Origin: Blastobasis lacticolella
Lineage: Eukaryota > Arthropoda > Insecta > Lepidoptera > Blastobasidae
Direction: 5' to 3'
Length of the DNA stretch: 64,000 bases
NCBI GenBank assembly: GCA_905147135.1
Contig: LR990048.1
Location: 3,766,563-3,830,562 of the forward strand
Shown here: positions 55,341 to 64,000 of the stretch, piece after piece
Layout: every line of letters begins with the position of its first letter
How positions within the stretch are numbered: the stretch's first letter is position 1
Made by a program: the position numbers and the translations under genes
Notes under the pieces: model-generated
Database searches by the model: none
The model's input: the letters and a program-made list of their open reading frames with translations, nothing else
Told to the model about the DNA's origin: nothing

Positions 55341-57359
55341 ACAATGACTTGCTAGCTCGTTTGTCTAAAATTTTCAGTTACATAAAATCGGCCAAGACAT
55401 GTCAGGCCACGTGCGGTGTAGGATTAATAAAAAATATTTGCCAATCCAACTTACACTTTATAAGTTGGTTAATTTTTGTTTTAAGTGATGTAACTACAAA
55501 TTTACGGTTTTCGGTTTTTTTCTTTACTTGTGCTACATGGCATTCTAAATCAACGAGAAGTATCCTATAGGTTTTAATTCTCTTGCGACCATCAAAATAT
55601 GTAGCATAAACGGAGCATAAAAGGCCGTATCTTTCGATTGCGTTGATTTAGAAGTTTCATTTTTTCACTGCTCCAAAAGATATTAATTTCAGCTTAATAC
55701 TTCGCGTTCTTGAAAAAAGGGTCTTGACAGACAGGCAGCCAATAAAGTGACACTAAACGGCTCCGTTCTTTTTTCTTTTAAGGTACGGCATGCTAAAACA
55801 TAATGTGGAATAAGCGAAACAGGTTACATACAGGTTACAGGTGACATATACATGTTTATTGGTATTTGTTCATACTAAATTCTCGGTGCCATACCGTAGT
55901 AAGAAGACACATGGTAAGTCACGTGCCCAAAGCATGTTAGCGCCCTAAATCAGGTTAATCTTATGTCCTTTAGACCGACCCGATCGGACTCGTTTCCACC
56001 ATTTTATGAAGTTCCACCGAAGAGCGTTTATCTTCGTAATTTATTGTCGTGCTCCTAAGTGAAAGTTGGAGTTTATCAATTAATTTCGTGTCCCAATGCT
56101 TTATCTCTTGGTGAATTAAGGAACTTTACCGGGAACTGACGCTAATGGACACTACGCAAATGAATTGAACGATTTCACCTCGAAGATCGAAAGTGAGGGT
56201 GAGGAAATGGAGTTATTTATTAATGAAAACACTTACAACCAATAGACGCCTTTCCTTGCTAAATATCGAAATAAAAATATTTTTAGCTCTAGTGAAAAAT
56301 CACGTTTTGATGCTTACTTCCTTGAAAATTAAGGTATAGATCACCTCGAAGATCGGGAGTGAGGGTGAAGAATGAGAGTTATTTATTAATACAAACACTT
56401 GCAAATTATAGCCGCTTTCCTTTGCGTAAAAATTAAAACAAATATGTATAGTTTTAGCTCTTCAGAAAATCACGTTTTAGTGCTTAGTTCTTTGAGACTC
56501 ATGGTACAGATGTGGTTCCCGATTTTCAATATCTTTATAGTATGATGTTTGGCAAATATCATGTCTTGGTTTAATGCGGTGTTAGGGAGCCTGCTTCGTT
56601 ACAAAATCGATATAAGTCAAATTTACAATGTTGATGATCTTACCGCACTTTTAGTGCATGAAATTTAAATAAAATCATAGTCATCATCAACATCAGGCAT
56701 ATATTAGTTCTCTAATGCACCATATCCTAGATGACTCTGTAGACATTTTGCAAGTTAATTTTACTGAAGCGAAAACAGAAAACAAGCTAAGACATAATTC
56801 ATGACACTCGTCACCCCGTTGACCGATATAGGTCAGATAGACTCAATAATCTCACCGTAGACAGCAGAGCCGTGGAAATCAGCACAACGAACATAAAAGG
56901 GGGAAATTAAAATCACTAACAGAGGAAGTTTTTAACAACCCCCGTTAACGATTTGTGAACTGGGTTGAACTATGGGGGATGAAAATTTAAATAAAGAAGT
57001 CAGAGCGCCTAAGTTGCCCATTGTCTCTTCAGACTTCGCATCTCTGGGTAAAATAGTTTAGTTCAGTATTTTGTTTTGTACTTTTTTGGAATGCTTTGTT
57101 ATGGAATGGAATTGAATCTCTCAAACTACAAAATACTAAATAAAGAAAAACTACACCGCTTTGTTAGCTGCAAAGTTATTCTCTCTAAAATGCAAGCCAA
57201 CCTTCGTAGATAACGCTGGCCAGTGGAAATAAAATCTAAAAGAGTATATTTTATTGCCTTCTCATTATAATCTCTATTGAAACGTCAAACAACTAAGCAC
57301 GGACACAGACGTACTGATCAGGGCCGGGCCCATTTTCATACAAAGGTCATATTTTGTTT
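55341..57359. other. No gene recognised (2 kb)
   Basis: The longest stretch here without a recognised transposon. It contains a 166-base tandem duplication (56170-56511). No frame with a family resemblance was seen. The forward frame at 55349-55570 is unremarkable. Confidence 0.3.
56170..56511 (+). repeat. Tandem duplication, unit 166 bp, two copies
   Basis: TCACCTCGAAGATCG(A/G)(A/G)AGTG starts at 56175 and 56341. GAGTTATTTATTAAT, AAAATCACGTTTT(G/A)(A/G)TGCTTA and GGTA(T/C)AGAT follow in both. Diverged at about one site in six. Confidence 0.85.
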
Positions 57360-57360
57360 T

Positions 57361-57612
57361 ACGTCCTGAGTGGTTCAGTTGGTTTACATGCTGGTTGCCA
57401 CGCAGAGGTCCCGGGCTCGGGCAGATTCCCGGCCGAGCATACATTAAAATAATGAATTGTAATTTCTGTTACGGGTCTGAATGTAGTATGTACCTATAAT
57501 AATTAATAATTAAAAAAAAGTATTTAAGTAGTATATCATTTATCTAACACCCATAACACAAGCTATACTTACTTTGGGGCTAGATGGCGCTGTGTGAATT
57601 TGTCCAAGCATA
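57361..57612 (+). mobile_element. SINE-B, full length, forward
   Basis: CGTCCTGAGTGGTTCAGTTG (A-box side), GCAGATTCCCGGCCGAGCAT, GGGGCTAGATGGCGCTGTGT, GAATTTGTCCAAGCA, then an ATTT tail. Confidence 0.85.
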
Positions 57613-58296
57613 TTTATTTATATTTGTCGTAGAGGGTCATGAGCCTAGTCATCATTTTGACTGAGAAACGCAACGTCAATCGAAGTGCCACCTTGCGGAT
57701 AGCTGGAAATACTGTGAAGACGTCATATTCGGCGCGCGGTCGCAACGAACACTTCCCATTCGACCATTGACGAGTCAAGACGTGTAACTAGCCGCTCATC
57801 CATTGAAGAAAGAAGCAGTCTTTATTAATTGCCTCGCATCACAGAGCCGTACTCCATAAAGGAGAGTGTGAGTACAGAATGGACTACCAAATTATAATTT
57901 GTACAAGGGCGCACGTGAATAGATTCCCCGGCGCACCTTGCGTTTCGGCCTCGCGGGATGGCCATGGGTGGTGGCGGGTCTTCCTGTGACCCACGGGTTC
58001 GGTAGTCCCACATTATTATCTGTTACTTAAAATTATCCTAAAGTCATCCTATGCTTTCATTGTTTGCTATTTTTATTGTAATCATGCTTTATTACCTCAA
58101 TACACTGTTAAACTGTTCTTATAATTCTTATTTCAATAACATTATCCCGAAAATACCTTCTGATGGATCTCTCCCCTGCTAGAGTCTGCCTTAGTCTACG
58201 ACATATTTATATTTTCATACAAAATGTACCGGTCAGAACGACGTATAAACGCCCTCACGTAGGACCTAGCCATCGACCAATTCAACCATATATGCT
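57613..58296. other. No gene recognised
   Basis: A GC-richer patch at 57900-58010 reads as a 62-residue reverse frame with no motif. Confidence 0.3.
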
Positions 58297-58530
58297 TAGA
58301 CAATTCATACAGCACCATCTAGCCCCAAAGTGAGTAAAGCTTGTATTATGGGTGCCAGATGAATGATAAACCACTCATATATTTTTAAATACATACTTAT
58401 TATATATATCCAGACTCGTAACAGAAATTAAAATTCATAATTTAAATTTCTGCCCGCCCGGTAATCGAATACGGGACCTCTGCGTGGCAGACCATGGCAT
58501 GTTAACCGACTGAACCACTCCGGTCGTCAT
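58297..58530 (-). mobile_element. SINE-B, full length
   Basis: ATACAGCACCATCTAGCCCC ... GCCCGGTAATCGAATACGGG ... CGACTGAACCACTCCGGTCG. Confidence 0.85.
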
Positions 58531-58758
58531 AATATGAGAGGGAAAATAGCGAGTTGGCGCCACACGCCAGACAGAATTTTAAGTATCTAAACGTGCATTA
58601 CAGATGCTGTGTGTAAAGTAACAGTTATAAACAAAATGAAACAACATATTATTTCCACAACAGATCATCCTTTCTCATTACTTAATTACATAAATTGATC
58701 TAGACAATTAAATTAAATTTTTGCAGCTTCCTCATATATTTATAATAAATATAATAAT

Positions 58759-59336
58759 AAAGGAGACTGGGTAACTATGTATGGGAAGTGGACTATGGCA
58801 AAATAACAACATCGGTATAGTATTTACATTTAGCACCCTCAAATACATCCTTGTAGAGTAGGGCATCAAAATCTGACCAGCAATTCCTAAAAAAAAAACA
58901 TATTTACTTGGCACAATTTGTATGGGAAGTGCCCTTTACTATGAACCAATGGTGTTATCGTTACAGTATATGGGTTGAACACCTTCAACTTTATTCTCAT
59001 GCCGCACGACATCAAAATCGGTCCCGGCAGTTTTGATAATACAGCACTTGTCCATACAAGTATGACAAAAGAATGCTTCTTTTCTCGAAACTCCCGGGAC
59101 CGATTTTGGTGTTGTGCGGCTTAAGAACATAGTTGATGGTGCTCTATCTATACTCCGTAATCATTTAGCTGCTGGTTCTAAAAATACGGCACTTGTCATA
59201 CAAATGTGACAAATAAATAATTTCTTCTCGAAACTGCCGGGACTGATTTTGATGCCATCTTGTACAAATATGCAGCTGCGGCACCCTAACCCCATAGGTT
59301 ATATATTATAGGACCACTTTTGCCTAGTCTCCTTTT
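58759..59336. mobile_element. Long palindromic foldback element (MITE-like)
   Basis: The ends AAGGAGACTGGGTA and (in reverse) AAGGAGACTAGGCA form terminal inverted repeats. The halves mirror each other: GCATCAAAATCTGACCAGCA near 58866 against, in reverse from the right, GCATCAAAATCAGTCCCGGC, and TTTGTATGGGAAGTGCC against TTTGTATGACAAGTGCC. At the centre a 34-base arm (59001-59034) pairs with 59087-59120 at 30 of 34 positions. No coding capacity. Confidence 0.75.
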
Positions 59337-60463
59337 AAGCCTTTTTCATTTAACAAATTGTTTGTTGTTCCCTCAGATTCGTAATACTCAGTTCTCTACC
59401 ACTTAAGATGTTTACGCTCCTACTGACATGAACCCAACAAACACTAGTTGTTCATAAATAAATAAGATGGCTTGTATCAACGGCAGTAAACCGTCAATCC
59501 AAGAAATGGAGGACTTACTGCCTATAAACTCTTTATTGTAAGCTACAACAATATTATTACTTTCTCAAATTCGTCGTAATAATTTTATTCGCTCAAGCAT
59601 ATCTATAAATGTGTCATATGTCGTTGGGGATATCTGTTTTGCTAGCTATATAAAAAAGTGTTATTGTCTGTAAATGACTGCGATGGGACAGGGTGCATTC
59701 ATTGGCGCTTATTTGGGAGATCATGATTTGCCTATTCGTATTATCGACGATGATAGGCAGTTTCGCTTCCGGAGAGACGTTGGCTCGTTATGTGATTCCT
59801 ATCGTCTGTAGAGGGAATGTTCCGAAATAATGCTTGGCTCGGTGCGGTTGGCTTACGACTGGCTTATGACGAGAGGATGTCCAAGACCGCTCAAATTTAT
59901 TAATTTTATTACATCTCTTAAATATAATTAACATCGTCATGTCATGTCGTCACCTTATTTAATAGCTAAGTTGAGCTTTTCTTTTAAGTCGTTCGTTTCT
60001 TTTCTTCACTATCCGGCGCCACTTCTCTCGCACTGCTGCGTTCCTAGTACACTCATAGAGAGTGTACTAGCGTTAGCAATAGCTCAACACGAAGGCTCAA
60101 TATTATAGGAAATAGGTAAACGTCACTAGCGAGGACTGTAAATAGCTGTTAGTACTCCAATAAATAAATAAGTAATTCCACGTTTGAAGTGAATAAACAA
60201 CCTCCCAATTAAGAAGTTTCTTCTATTTTTCCATTGGAGTTACGTGCGGAAAGACAAACTAAAAAAATAGTATATCGCGCCTAAATGTTTGCCGGGGGGA
60301 CTCACCGTGTTGACAATTTAGCTGGCGCGGCGACAAATTGGCCCGGTGAAAAATGAGCCCCTTCCGTTCGCGGCACAAAAGCGCCTCACCCTGTATAACA
60401 CTAATTGAGTTTGCCCGAAAAGGAATGCCGGCCGACTCAGCGTTTTGTCCGGAGACTGGCTAC
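59337..60463. other. No gene recognised (1.1 kb)
   Basis: Contains a perfect 11-bp hairpin (60044-60070). Otherwise unrecognised. Confidence 0.3.
60044..60070. repeat. Perfect hairpin, 11-bp arms and 5-base loop
   Basis: CTAGTACACTC, loop ATAGA, GAGTGTACTAG. Confidence 0.8.
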
Positions 60464-61191
60464 TAGGGATGTTATGGATATGTAATTATGGATCTCGATA
60501 CGGATCCGGATATAGTTATAATATTATACCGGTTTCGAGTGGTTAGGGTATCCGACTCGTAAGCGAGATGTCCCGGGTTCGAATCCCACTGCGACCAATG
60601 ACAAATGACTCTTTTCTGAATTATGCACTTACGGTGACAGAAAACCTCGTGGCAAAACCCGCACATTAAGGCGATTGAATGAGTTACTGTGATCAAATCT
60701 GGTCAAGTTCCCCTAGTAGCAGGGTCACGGAAGTCAGTATGGCAGTCGCTCCACTGTAATTACCTGATGTACTAAATCCTGGTCAAGGCGGTCCCCGGGC
60801 CCTCGTGGGCAAGAGCATAACCGGGACATTAACGCCAAGATTATTATTTATTTTTTATTACACCAGTTTCGGATACGGTTACGGATATGAAATTGTTTCG
60901 GATTATCCGTTAGTTTCGGATAGTTTCGGTTACGGATGCAAATAGATATAGAGGTAAACGATTTCATTATATTTCTAGATTATAATTAGATGCAACAATA
61001 TAAAATTTTTAAAGTGTTACTTATTTAAAAATGCAAAAAACATCTGTCATACCATATCACATTTAGACTCCGCCCCTAACTGCAATTATTCAAAAATTTT
61101 ATACCTATTGAATTCAGTTAGGGCTACAGAATTTATTTTTTCGGATATCCGATAATATCGGTTACGGTTACGGAACTCCATAGCATCCCTG
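60464..61191. mobile_element. hAT-like MITE split by SINE-A
   Basis: Left end TAGGGATGTTATGGA (60464) and, in reverse, right end CAGGGATGCTATGGA (61191): 13 of 15 match, and CAGGGATG is a typical hAT-type terminus. Flanking 8-mers CTGGCTAC and CTAACGAC may be a decayed 8-bp target-site duplication. Inside, GGTTACGG and TTTCGGATA words repeat on both strands near both ends. Confidence 0.65.
60538..60857 (+). mobile_element. SINE-A, nearly full length, nested with target-site duplication
   Basis: Head AGTGGTTAGGGTATCCGACT, CGTAAGCGAGATGTCCCGGG, TTCGAATCCC, then the body and a TTATTATTTATTTTTTA tail. Flanks TTATACCGGTTTCG (60524-60537) and TTACACCAGTTTCG (60858-60871) match at 12 of 14. Confidence 0.85.
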
Positions 61192-62450
61192 CTAACGACT
61201 AGACCCGGCTGAATGTGAGTGAAAATTTTGAACCTTCTAGTGTACTCTCATGTTGTCGACAAAGGTCGACAAACGCTAAGGCTACGCAAGGGCATTAGCC
61301 GCGACATACGAGTATGAACATAAAATCTTTGAAGGGAAATCTTTAGAATTGGGAATAAACAGATTGTAGCAAGATTGTAGCTTAATATTCCATTTATATC
61401 ATCTCAGCCATAGCCTCCTTCATCTATGTCTCAGCTGCTCTTAGTATACTCATTATCACTCAGTATCCAGTATTATAATTCTGCCAACGACCAAGGAGGT
61501 TATATTCTGATTTTGAATATGTATATATGTATCTGTATGCTTTTGGCCGATATTAAAGCGTATAATGAAACTTCAAACTGAAATAATTATTCCTTCAACA
61601 ATAATATTGTTAACTATGTATTCAGGCGTACGAATTAATTATACGTAATATTCAATATTTGTAATTAAAAGCCGCATTCTAATGCTTGTATTTCATTTTT
61701 TTTATAATTACTTTAAGCCCGGCTTCCATCAATTTCCTAAACACATTTAAGAATGACGTTTAATGTCATTAAACTAAACCTAAGCTGAATTTTTCTGCCC
61801 ATTTCAGTCTTTAAAGCGCCAAGCTGTGGTACTTGGCATTGTATGTACTGATGTATTAATAATGCCCAGGTTACTGTTGATCGTGCTAACAATTTGCATG
61901 TATTTCTCTAAAATAATGCCCAGTTTACTGTGGATCGTGCTAAAACGTCACCAACATCGCAGATACGTGCTATAAGTGACATACTGACAATGGCTGCGAG
62001 AGAATAATTCACGTGGTCATTAGTACTGGTCGTAATGCCAGCTTTCCACTACAGGAGCTTGATTCTGGTAAGGAAATCGTATCAATTGAAGTAACATTAC
62101 AGTTCACGCGAACGCATAGGCTTCCCATTGGCAGTACTTGAATGGCGCATGGCATTATCCGTCCCTGAAATGAACGAAATTGACCAATCATCAATTGAGC
62201 CGTATTAAACGCAGTGCGTTCACTTAGCAGACGAACGCTATGAGAACGCATTGTAACGCTATTTAGATAACTATTGCTTGCAAATACGGTGAATTCGAAC
62301 ATCGGCGTAGGTTGTCGGTGTTGTTGTTTCAAGAAGTGTCCGCCCATTTTCGGAGCACGAGACGTTCCATGTAGGTAATATACCAGCTATCTGTACGAAC
62401 CGGTTTGGCCTGTATTTTTTGGAATAAAAATGTCATCATCCATTTGACGA
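61192..62450. other. No gene recognised (1.3 kb)
   Basis: The 112-residue reverse open frame at 62009-62347 has no recognised motif. A 54-base-period duplication lies at 61858-61945. Confidence 0.3.
61858..61945 (+). repeat. Tandem duplication, period 54 bases
   Basis: AATAATGCCCAG(G/T)TTACTGT (61858 and 61912), each followed by (T/G)GATCGTGCTAA. Confidence 0.75.
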
Positions 62451-62675
62451 CCTCAGTGGTTCAGTTGGTTAACATCACAAAGTATCTGGTCTGCCACACA
62501 AAGTACCTGAGTTCGATTCCCAGCCGAGCAAAAATTAAATGATGTAGTTTAATTTCTGTTACGGGTATAAGTGTTATAATGTAACAATTTATAATAAGTA
62601 TGTATTTAAAAGTATATAAGTAACAAAACACAAACTTTTCTTACTTTGGCGCTGAGTGAATTGTTCAAGCATATT
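62451..62675 (+). mobile_element. SINE-B, full length, diverged
   Basis: GACGACCTCAGTGGTTCAGT, GAGTTCGATTCCCAGCCGAG, TTCTGTTACGGGTATAAGTG, TTACTTTGGCGCTGAGTGAA. An internal deletion near the 3' end removes GCTAGATG. Confidence 0.8.
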
Positions 62676-62944
62676 ATAGTACAACTACCACAAGCCTTAC
62701 ATCTCTTTAAAACTATTACAGCCTGTTATATAACATAATGTTGTCCCTTGTGCACAAATAAAGTCTCTCCACCCACTGGAGGGCGTTCCTAAGCTCCAGC
62801 GTTAATAGCTTGGTTGGGACCAACTGCCTTGTTCAATGTGAATTATTATACGTATTTAACAACGACGCGTTTACGACTATGAGCTACGCGTTAGTTACGC
62901 CACAGGTAGGCCAGCGACGTGAGTAGGATCGAGACGAGCCTGAT

Positions 62945-63015
62945 ACCGGCTTTATAAACTCACTAGGGCGGCAAACAAAATTACGACCTGCCTGATGGTG
63001 AGAAGTTACCGCAGC
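62945..63015 (+). repeat. Repeat G, 5' part
   Basis: CTCACTAGGGCGGCAAACAA, ACCTGCCTGATGGTGAGAAG, TTACCGCAGCTT. Confidence 0.55.
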
Positions 63016-63028
63016 TTGTGTCTATCAT

Positions 63029-63244
63029 TTTGGCTTTAATGTAAGGGTTGTGTTCTCGCGCACGAGAGCCAGAGGTCCGCCTAGACCATGATATGGGATC
63101 TAGCAGAATTACAGTGGAGCGACTGCCATCTGACCTCCGTGATTCTGCTATCTGCTAACGGAGTAATAATAATAATCTTGGCGTTAATGCCCCGATGACT
63201 CAGAAAAGAGTCATTGGTACATAGCCGCAGTGGGACGCTTACAC
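63029..63244 (-). mobile_element. Two SINE-A pieces joined head to tail
   Basis: The first piece (63029-63160) ends in the mid-body. A second 3' end, AATAATAATAATCTTGGCGT with TAATGCCCC, then starts at 63165 and jumps straight to the 5' body (GATGACTCAGAAAAGAGTCA) and part of the head. Confidence 0.7.
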
Positions 63245-63254
63245 CACGAAACCT

Positions 63255-63480
63255 ACTTTATAAAGTTTATACCACTAGGGTACCAAACAAGATTACGACC
63301 CGCCTGATGGTGAGCAGTTACCGCACTGTACGTTTGCAATACCATCTCTTTCTTTAAGATGTTGTAGTCAGTAGGGAAAACCTCTCCCAGAAGTTCATTC
63401 TATAAGCAAGCCTAGTGGTTTTGTGCGTAATTAATGTGCGTAGGGAAAAATTCCTTTTTAACCGCATATTTTACATAACC
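63255..63480 (+). repeat. Dispersed repeat G (longest copy)
   Basis: TTTATACCACTAGGGTACCA, CCGCCTGATGGTGAGCAGTT, TTTGCAATACCATC, TAGGGAAAACCTCTCCCAGA. Confidence 0.55.
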
Positions 63481-63655
63481 TCGTGAGACTATTATTTCCC
63501 GCTATAAAATAGCCTATGTTACTCGGGAATAACGTAGCTAATATTATTGAAAAAGAAAATTAAAAGCCGCTTGATTTGTTTTTGAATTTATCCTCTACAA
63601 TCAAACCGACAAACCAACAAATCTTTTCTCTTTATAACATTAGTAAAGACATTCT
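63480..63655 (-). mobile_element. Non-autonomous Helitron-like element, partial
   Basis: In reverse: TTTACTAATGTTATAAAGAG start, TTTGTCGGTTTGATTGTAGA, then GAGTAACATAGGCTATTTTA. The same interior occurs at 50199-50427. Confidence 0.6.
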
Positions 63656-63776
63656 TCAGAATCAGGGGTACCTACACGACCCATACTCATCATACCGCAG
63701 TTTAAAACTGCCAGAGTAATCAAAGGTCATAAAATCCAGCAATGACACTGAAAAATGCCAACACGTAAATGCTTTT

Positions 63777-63828
63777 AAGCTTGCATCATTATGGCCTGGA
63801 ATCCTCCGTGCCATAATGATGGAAGCTT
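63777..63828. repeat. 19-bp near-perfect hairpin
   Basis: AAGCTTGCATCATTATGGC (63777-63795) against GCCATAATGATGGAAGCTT (63810-63828): 18 of 19 pair, loop of 14 bases. Confidence 0.8.
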
Positions 63829-63856
63829 CGAATAAATCACGAATACTCCGTTAAAG

Positions 63857-64000
63857 TACTCCGATGCTCTTACGGTGAAGGAAAACATCGTGATGAAACC
63901 TGCAAATTCAGACAACTGAATTTGTTACCATGATCCAATCTGGTCAGGTTTCAATGGTAGCAGTGTCACGGAGGTAAGATGGTAGTCGCTCCACTGTAAT
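63857..64000 (+). mobile_element. SINE-A body, running off the window
   Basis: CGATGCTCTTACGGTGAAGG, AACATCGTGATGAAACCTGC and on to CGCTCCACTGTAAT at the last base. The head is absent. Confidence 0.8.

Noticed and set aside
62009..62347. 112-residue reverse ORF as a gene
   Set aside because: No recognised motif or splice context; it partly overlaps a block repeated at 52450.
1..64000. CRISPR array, bacterial operon, integrated virus
   Set aside because: No evenly spaced direct repeats, no ribosome-binding-site operon layout, and no viral gene recognised. The mobile DNA is all of ordinary eukaryotic transposon types.

Overview
This window is nuclear DNA of an insect, almost certainly a moth or butterfly. 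It is AT-rich and gene-poor. Its coding pieces are separated by GT-AG introns. Most of it is built from the layered transposon debris typical of Lepidoptera: tRNA-derived SINEs, 3' ends of non-LTR retrotransposons (LINEs), Helitron-like termini, MITEs and one decayed mariner. No bacterial-type operon, CRISPR array, rRNA gene or convincing free-standing tRNA gene was seen.

The one well-supported host gene lies on the + strand at about 14218-20122. It encodes a glycoside hydrolase family 18 (GH18, chitinase-like) protein. Seven exons (15485-20122) join in a continuous frame of 482 codons plus stop, each with consensus splice sites. An eighth, 5'-most exon (14255-14369) fits in phase, ends at a GTAAGT donor and follows a promoter-like TATA/initiator arrangement; with it the protein is 521 residues. 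The GH18 active-site motif (normally DGxDxDxE) reads DGLDLHWL, so the proton-donor glutamate is a leucine and a second acidic residue is a histidine. Two other substrate-site signatures are also altered. The protein should therefore be a non-catalytic chitinase-like protein. It also has an unusual Lys/Pro/Ser/Asn-rich tail of about 120 residues and no visible signal peptide.

The left flank (1-14200) holds LINE tails, two SINE families, RTE-type LINE ends and Helitron-like pieces. The right flank (20300-64000) has no recognised host gene, apart from a very tentative two-exon small ORF at 23213-23888. It holds a mariner transposase pseudogene (43177-44420), a LINE reverse-transcriptase fragment that keeps its YADD motif (53480-54482), a long palindromic foldback element (58759-59336), and a hAT-like MITE split by a SINE with matching target-site duplications (60464-61191). 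SINE-A (tRNA-like head, (ATT)n tail) has about 15 copies and SINE-B (tRNA-like head, tail ending in GCTAGATGGCGCTGTGTGAATTTGTCCA-like sequence) about 10. Several insertions are nested and can be ordered in time.

All calls come from reading the sequence. Family names rest on recognised motifs, not on a database search.
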